Source: an uncultured Ruminococcus sp.
GTDB lineage: Bacteria > Bacillota > Clostridia > Oscillospirales > Ruminococcaceae
NCBI GenBank assembly: GCA_945867875.1
Contig: CAMBJF010000114.1
Span: 1 to 7,365 of the forward strand
Reading direction: 5' to 3'
Length of the DNA: 7,365 bases
Positions 6,595-7,365 of this stretch are shown here, one piece after another (positions within the stretch are counted from its first letter, which is position 1; the number at the start of each line of letters is the position of its first letter). The notes below the pieces were generated by a model. It was given only the letters and a program-made list of their open reading frames with translations. It did not search any database and was not told where the DNA came from. Position numbers and translations under genes: made by a program.

Positions 6595-6795
6595 CTGAAA
6601 AACAGACTTGAAGAGATCAGAAAGCAGCGTGGAATACGTCAGGAGGAGCTGGCAAAGGCAATGGGTGTTTCAAGGCAGACAATAGGGTCTCTTGAAAACG
6701 GCAGATACAACCCCTCAATAATTCTTGCCATAAAGCTGGCAAGATATTTTGGCGTATCGGTAGAGGACATTTTCATTTATGAGGAGGAAAAATAA
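6595..6795 (+). CDS. Small Xre-family HTH transcriptional regulator (CTG start)
   Basis: This 66-residue protein is nearly all one HTH_3/Cro-CI DNA-binding domain. Residues 5-12 form helix 1, RQEELAKAMGVS (15-26) helix 2 and the turn, and RQTIGSLENGRYNPS (27-41) the recognition helix and following turn. 'LARYFGVSVEDIF' (48-60) closes the fold. No ligand or dimerisation domain is present. Start choice: an in-frame TGA at 6586-6588 limits the frame, and the only plausible initiator covering the whole first helix is CTG 6595, ten bases after AAGGAG (6579-6584). The next ATG, at M23, would destroy the domain. The out-of-frame ATG at 6588 encodes only MQTEKQT. The gene ends in TAATG shared with the next gene. 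Promoter and dyad suggest autorepression. Such tiny HTH proteins are often paired with small membrane proteins. Confidence 0.85.
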   Translation: MKNRLEEIRKQRGIRQEELAKAMGVSRQTIGSLENGRYNPSIILAIKLARYFGVSVEDIFIYEEEK

Positions 6796-7280
6796 TGAAA
6801 TTTTACAATAAGCTCAGAGAACATTTCAATAACATCAGTGCAGGCGGATTTTGGATAAGAAAGAAGTATTCGGGAAGGTCGCAGATAATTTTCGGAATTG
6901 CTTTTGGCATTATAGCGGTTCCGATAATATTGATAAACGGGCCCAAATTTCAGCCTATAGTAATGCTTCTGCTTTTGGCAGCTTCTCTCATTTCTGCATT
7001 TGAAATCATAATCAGAGGTTTGCATACAATTAAAATGACTAAGCTCAACCCTGATTATGCTTCGGAGCAGACTGAAATTGATGCTGATGAACGGGGGAGG
7101 GCAATGGTTCATTCGGCTGCATACATAACTCTGCTGCTTACTTATTTTGTGGGTATAACTGGCGGATTTGTACTTATTGCAATTGGTTCAGTCAATGCGG
7201 GAATAGCCTTGGTGCTTTTTTCCTGGTGTCAGCAGATGCTTTTTGACGTTTTCCGTATGTGTGAGGAAAGAGCGGAATAA
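6795..7280 (+). CDS. Four-helix membrane protein paired with the HTH regulator (DUF2178-like)
   Basis: This 161-residue protein has two helical hairpins: helices near 31-48 and 54-73, a polar middle (74-106), then helices near 108-127 and 129-148 and a short charged C-terminus. The middle segment carries an acidic DADER motif (96-100) just ahead of helix 3, which resembles the DER signature of DUF2178-type membrane proteins that commonly sit next to small Xre regulators. The family name is tentative. GAGGAGG (6781-6787), inside the end of the HTH gene, is a strong ribosome binding site, and the ATG overlaps the HTH stop by one base (TAATG), so the two are translationally coupled. It may sense a membrane signal or antagonise the regulator, but no mechanism can be read from the sequence. 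Isoleucine codons are mostly ATA and ATT, in contrast to ATC in the flippase gene, hinting at a different history. Confidence 0.75.
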   Translation: MKFYNKLREHFNNISAGGFWIRKKYSGRSQIIFGIAFGIIAVPIILINGPKFQPIVMLLLLAASLISAFEIIIRGLHTIKMTKLNPDYASEQTEIDADERGRAMVHSAAYITLLLTYFVGITGGFVLIAIGSVNAGIALVLFSWCQQMLFDVFRMCEERAE

Positions 7281-7311
7281 AAAATGAGCCTGCGATATAT
7301 ACCGCAGGCTC
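7276..7311 (-). terminator. Minus-strand intrinsic terminator at the 3' end of the operon
   Basis: GAGCCTGCG (7286-7294) pairs perfectly with CGCAGGCTC (7303-7311) around an 8-base loop. Read on the minus strand the stem is followed by A then six T's (7284-7279), the classic layout. On the plus strand no T tract follows (CAGTCTG), so it should stop a leftward transcript from a convergent gene beyond the window. Its T tract overlaps the stop codon of the membrane-protein gene (7278-7280). Confidence 0.7.
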
Positions 7312-7323
7312 CAGTCTGTCGAA

Positions 7324-7355
7324 TAACCCCTAATTCGCAAGCGGATTAGGGGTTA
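7324..7355. repeat. Perfect 14-pair inverted repeat near the right edge
   Basis: TAACCCCTAAT (7324-7334) pairs with ATTAGGGGTTA (7345-7355). The stem continues through T-G, C-G and G-C to a CAAG loop (7338-7341). No T tract follows on either strand (AAAAAG follows on plus; ATTCGAC on minus), so it is not a standard terminator. It lies 12 bases from the terminator hairpin at 7286-7311. It could end the plus-strand operon as a bare strong hairpin, or be a dispersed intergenic repeat; the window edge prevents a decision. Confidence 0.6.
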
Positions 7356-7365
7356 AAAAGTATAT

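Noticed and set aside
6571..6599. Minus-strand promoter using the mirrored TATAAT in the right arm of the operator dyad.
   Set aside because: The hexamer at the matching -35 position fits the consensus in only three of six bases. The TATAAT is a consequence of the palindrome.

Overview
The window looks like chromosomal DNA of a low-to-moderate GC Firmicute, most likely a Ruminococcus-type member of the Oscillospiraceae. This is inferred from compact genes with AT-rich intergenic gaps, consensus housekeeping-type promoters, strong AGGAG-like ribosome binding sites and a giant secreted fibronectin type III protein with a BspA-like leucine-rich segment. No mobile-element gene, CRISPR array, tRNA or rRNA was recognised.

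Layout. (1) Positions 1-252 are a divergent intergenic region. A perfect consensus promoter points left into a gene cut by the window edge, whose first eight codons (MLELKDIH) resemble the start of an ABC transporter ATPase. A weaker extended -10 promoter points right. (2) Positions 253-2224 hold a two-gene unit: a MOP/Wzx-type polysaccharide flippase and a short (185 aa) but motif-complete ABC ATPase whose start codon lies inside the end of the flippase gene. (3) Positions 2225-2368 hold a large nested inverted repeat that may end the first unit. Its right arm also contains the -35 box of the next promoter. (4) Positions 2369-6448 encode a 1359-residue secreted protein: a long N-terminal extension ahead of the signal peptide, one LRR_5-like segment, about nine FN3 domains (one carrying a DxDxDG calcium-type loop), a C-terminal beta-rich domain and a basic tail with no recognisable wall anchor. 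A textbook terminator follows. (5) Positions 6520-7280 hold a compact regulatory operon. It has a perfect consensus promoter, a long dyad covering the -10 box, a 66-residue Xre-type HTH regulator that appears to start at CTG, and a 161-residue four-helix membrane protein coupled to it by a TAATG overlap. (6) Positions 7276-7365 hold two hairpins. The first works as an intrinsic terminator only on the minus strand, suggesting a convergent gene to the right.

Functionally, the left half is concerned with the cell envelope (lipid-linked glycan export, an unassigned ABC ATPase and a big surface or secreted adhesin-like protein). The right end is a self-contained, probably autoregulated, regulator plus membrane-protein module. 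I found no clear evidence of a wholly new system. The least ordinary items are the extended N-terminus and unanchored C-terminus of the FN3 protein, the HTH operon's CTG start and operator-like dyad, the promoter embedded in an inverted repeat, and the flippase/ABC overlap.
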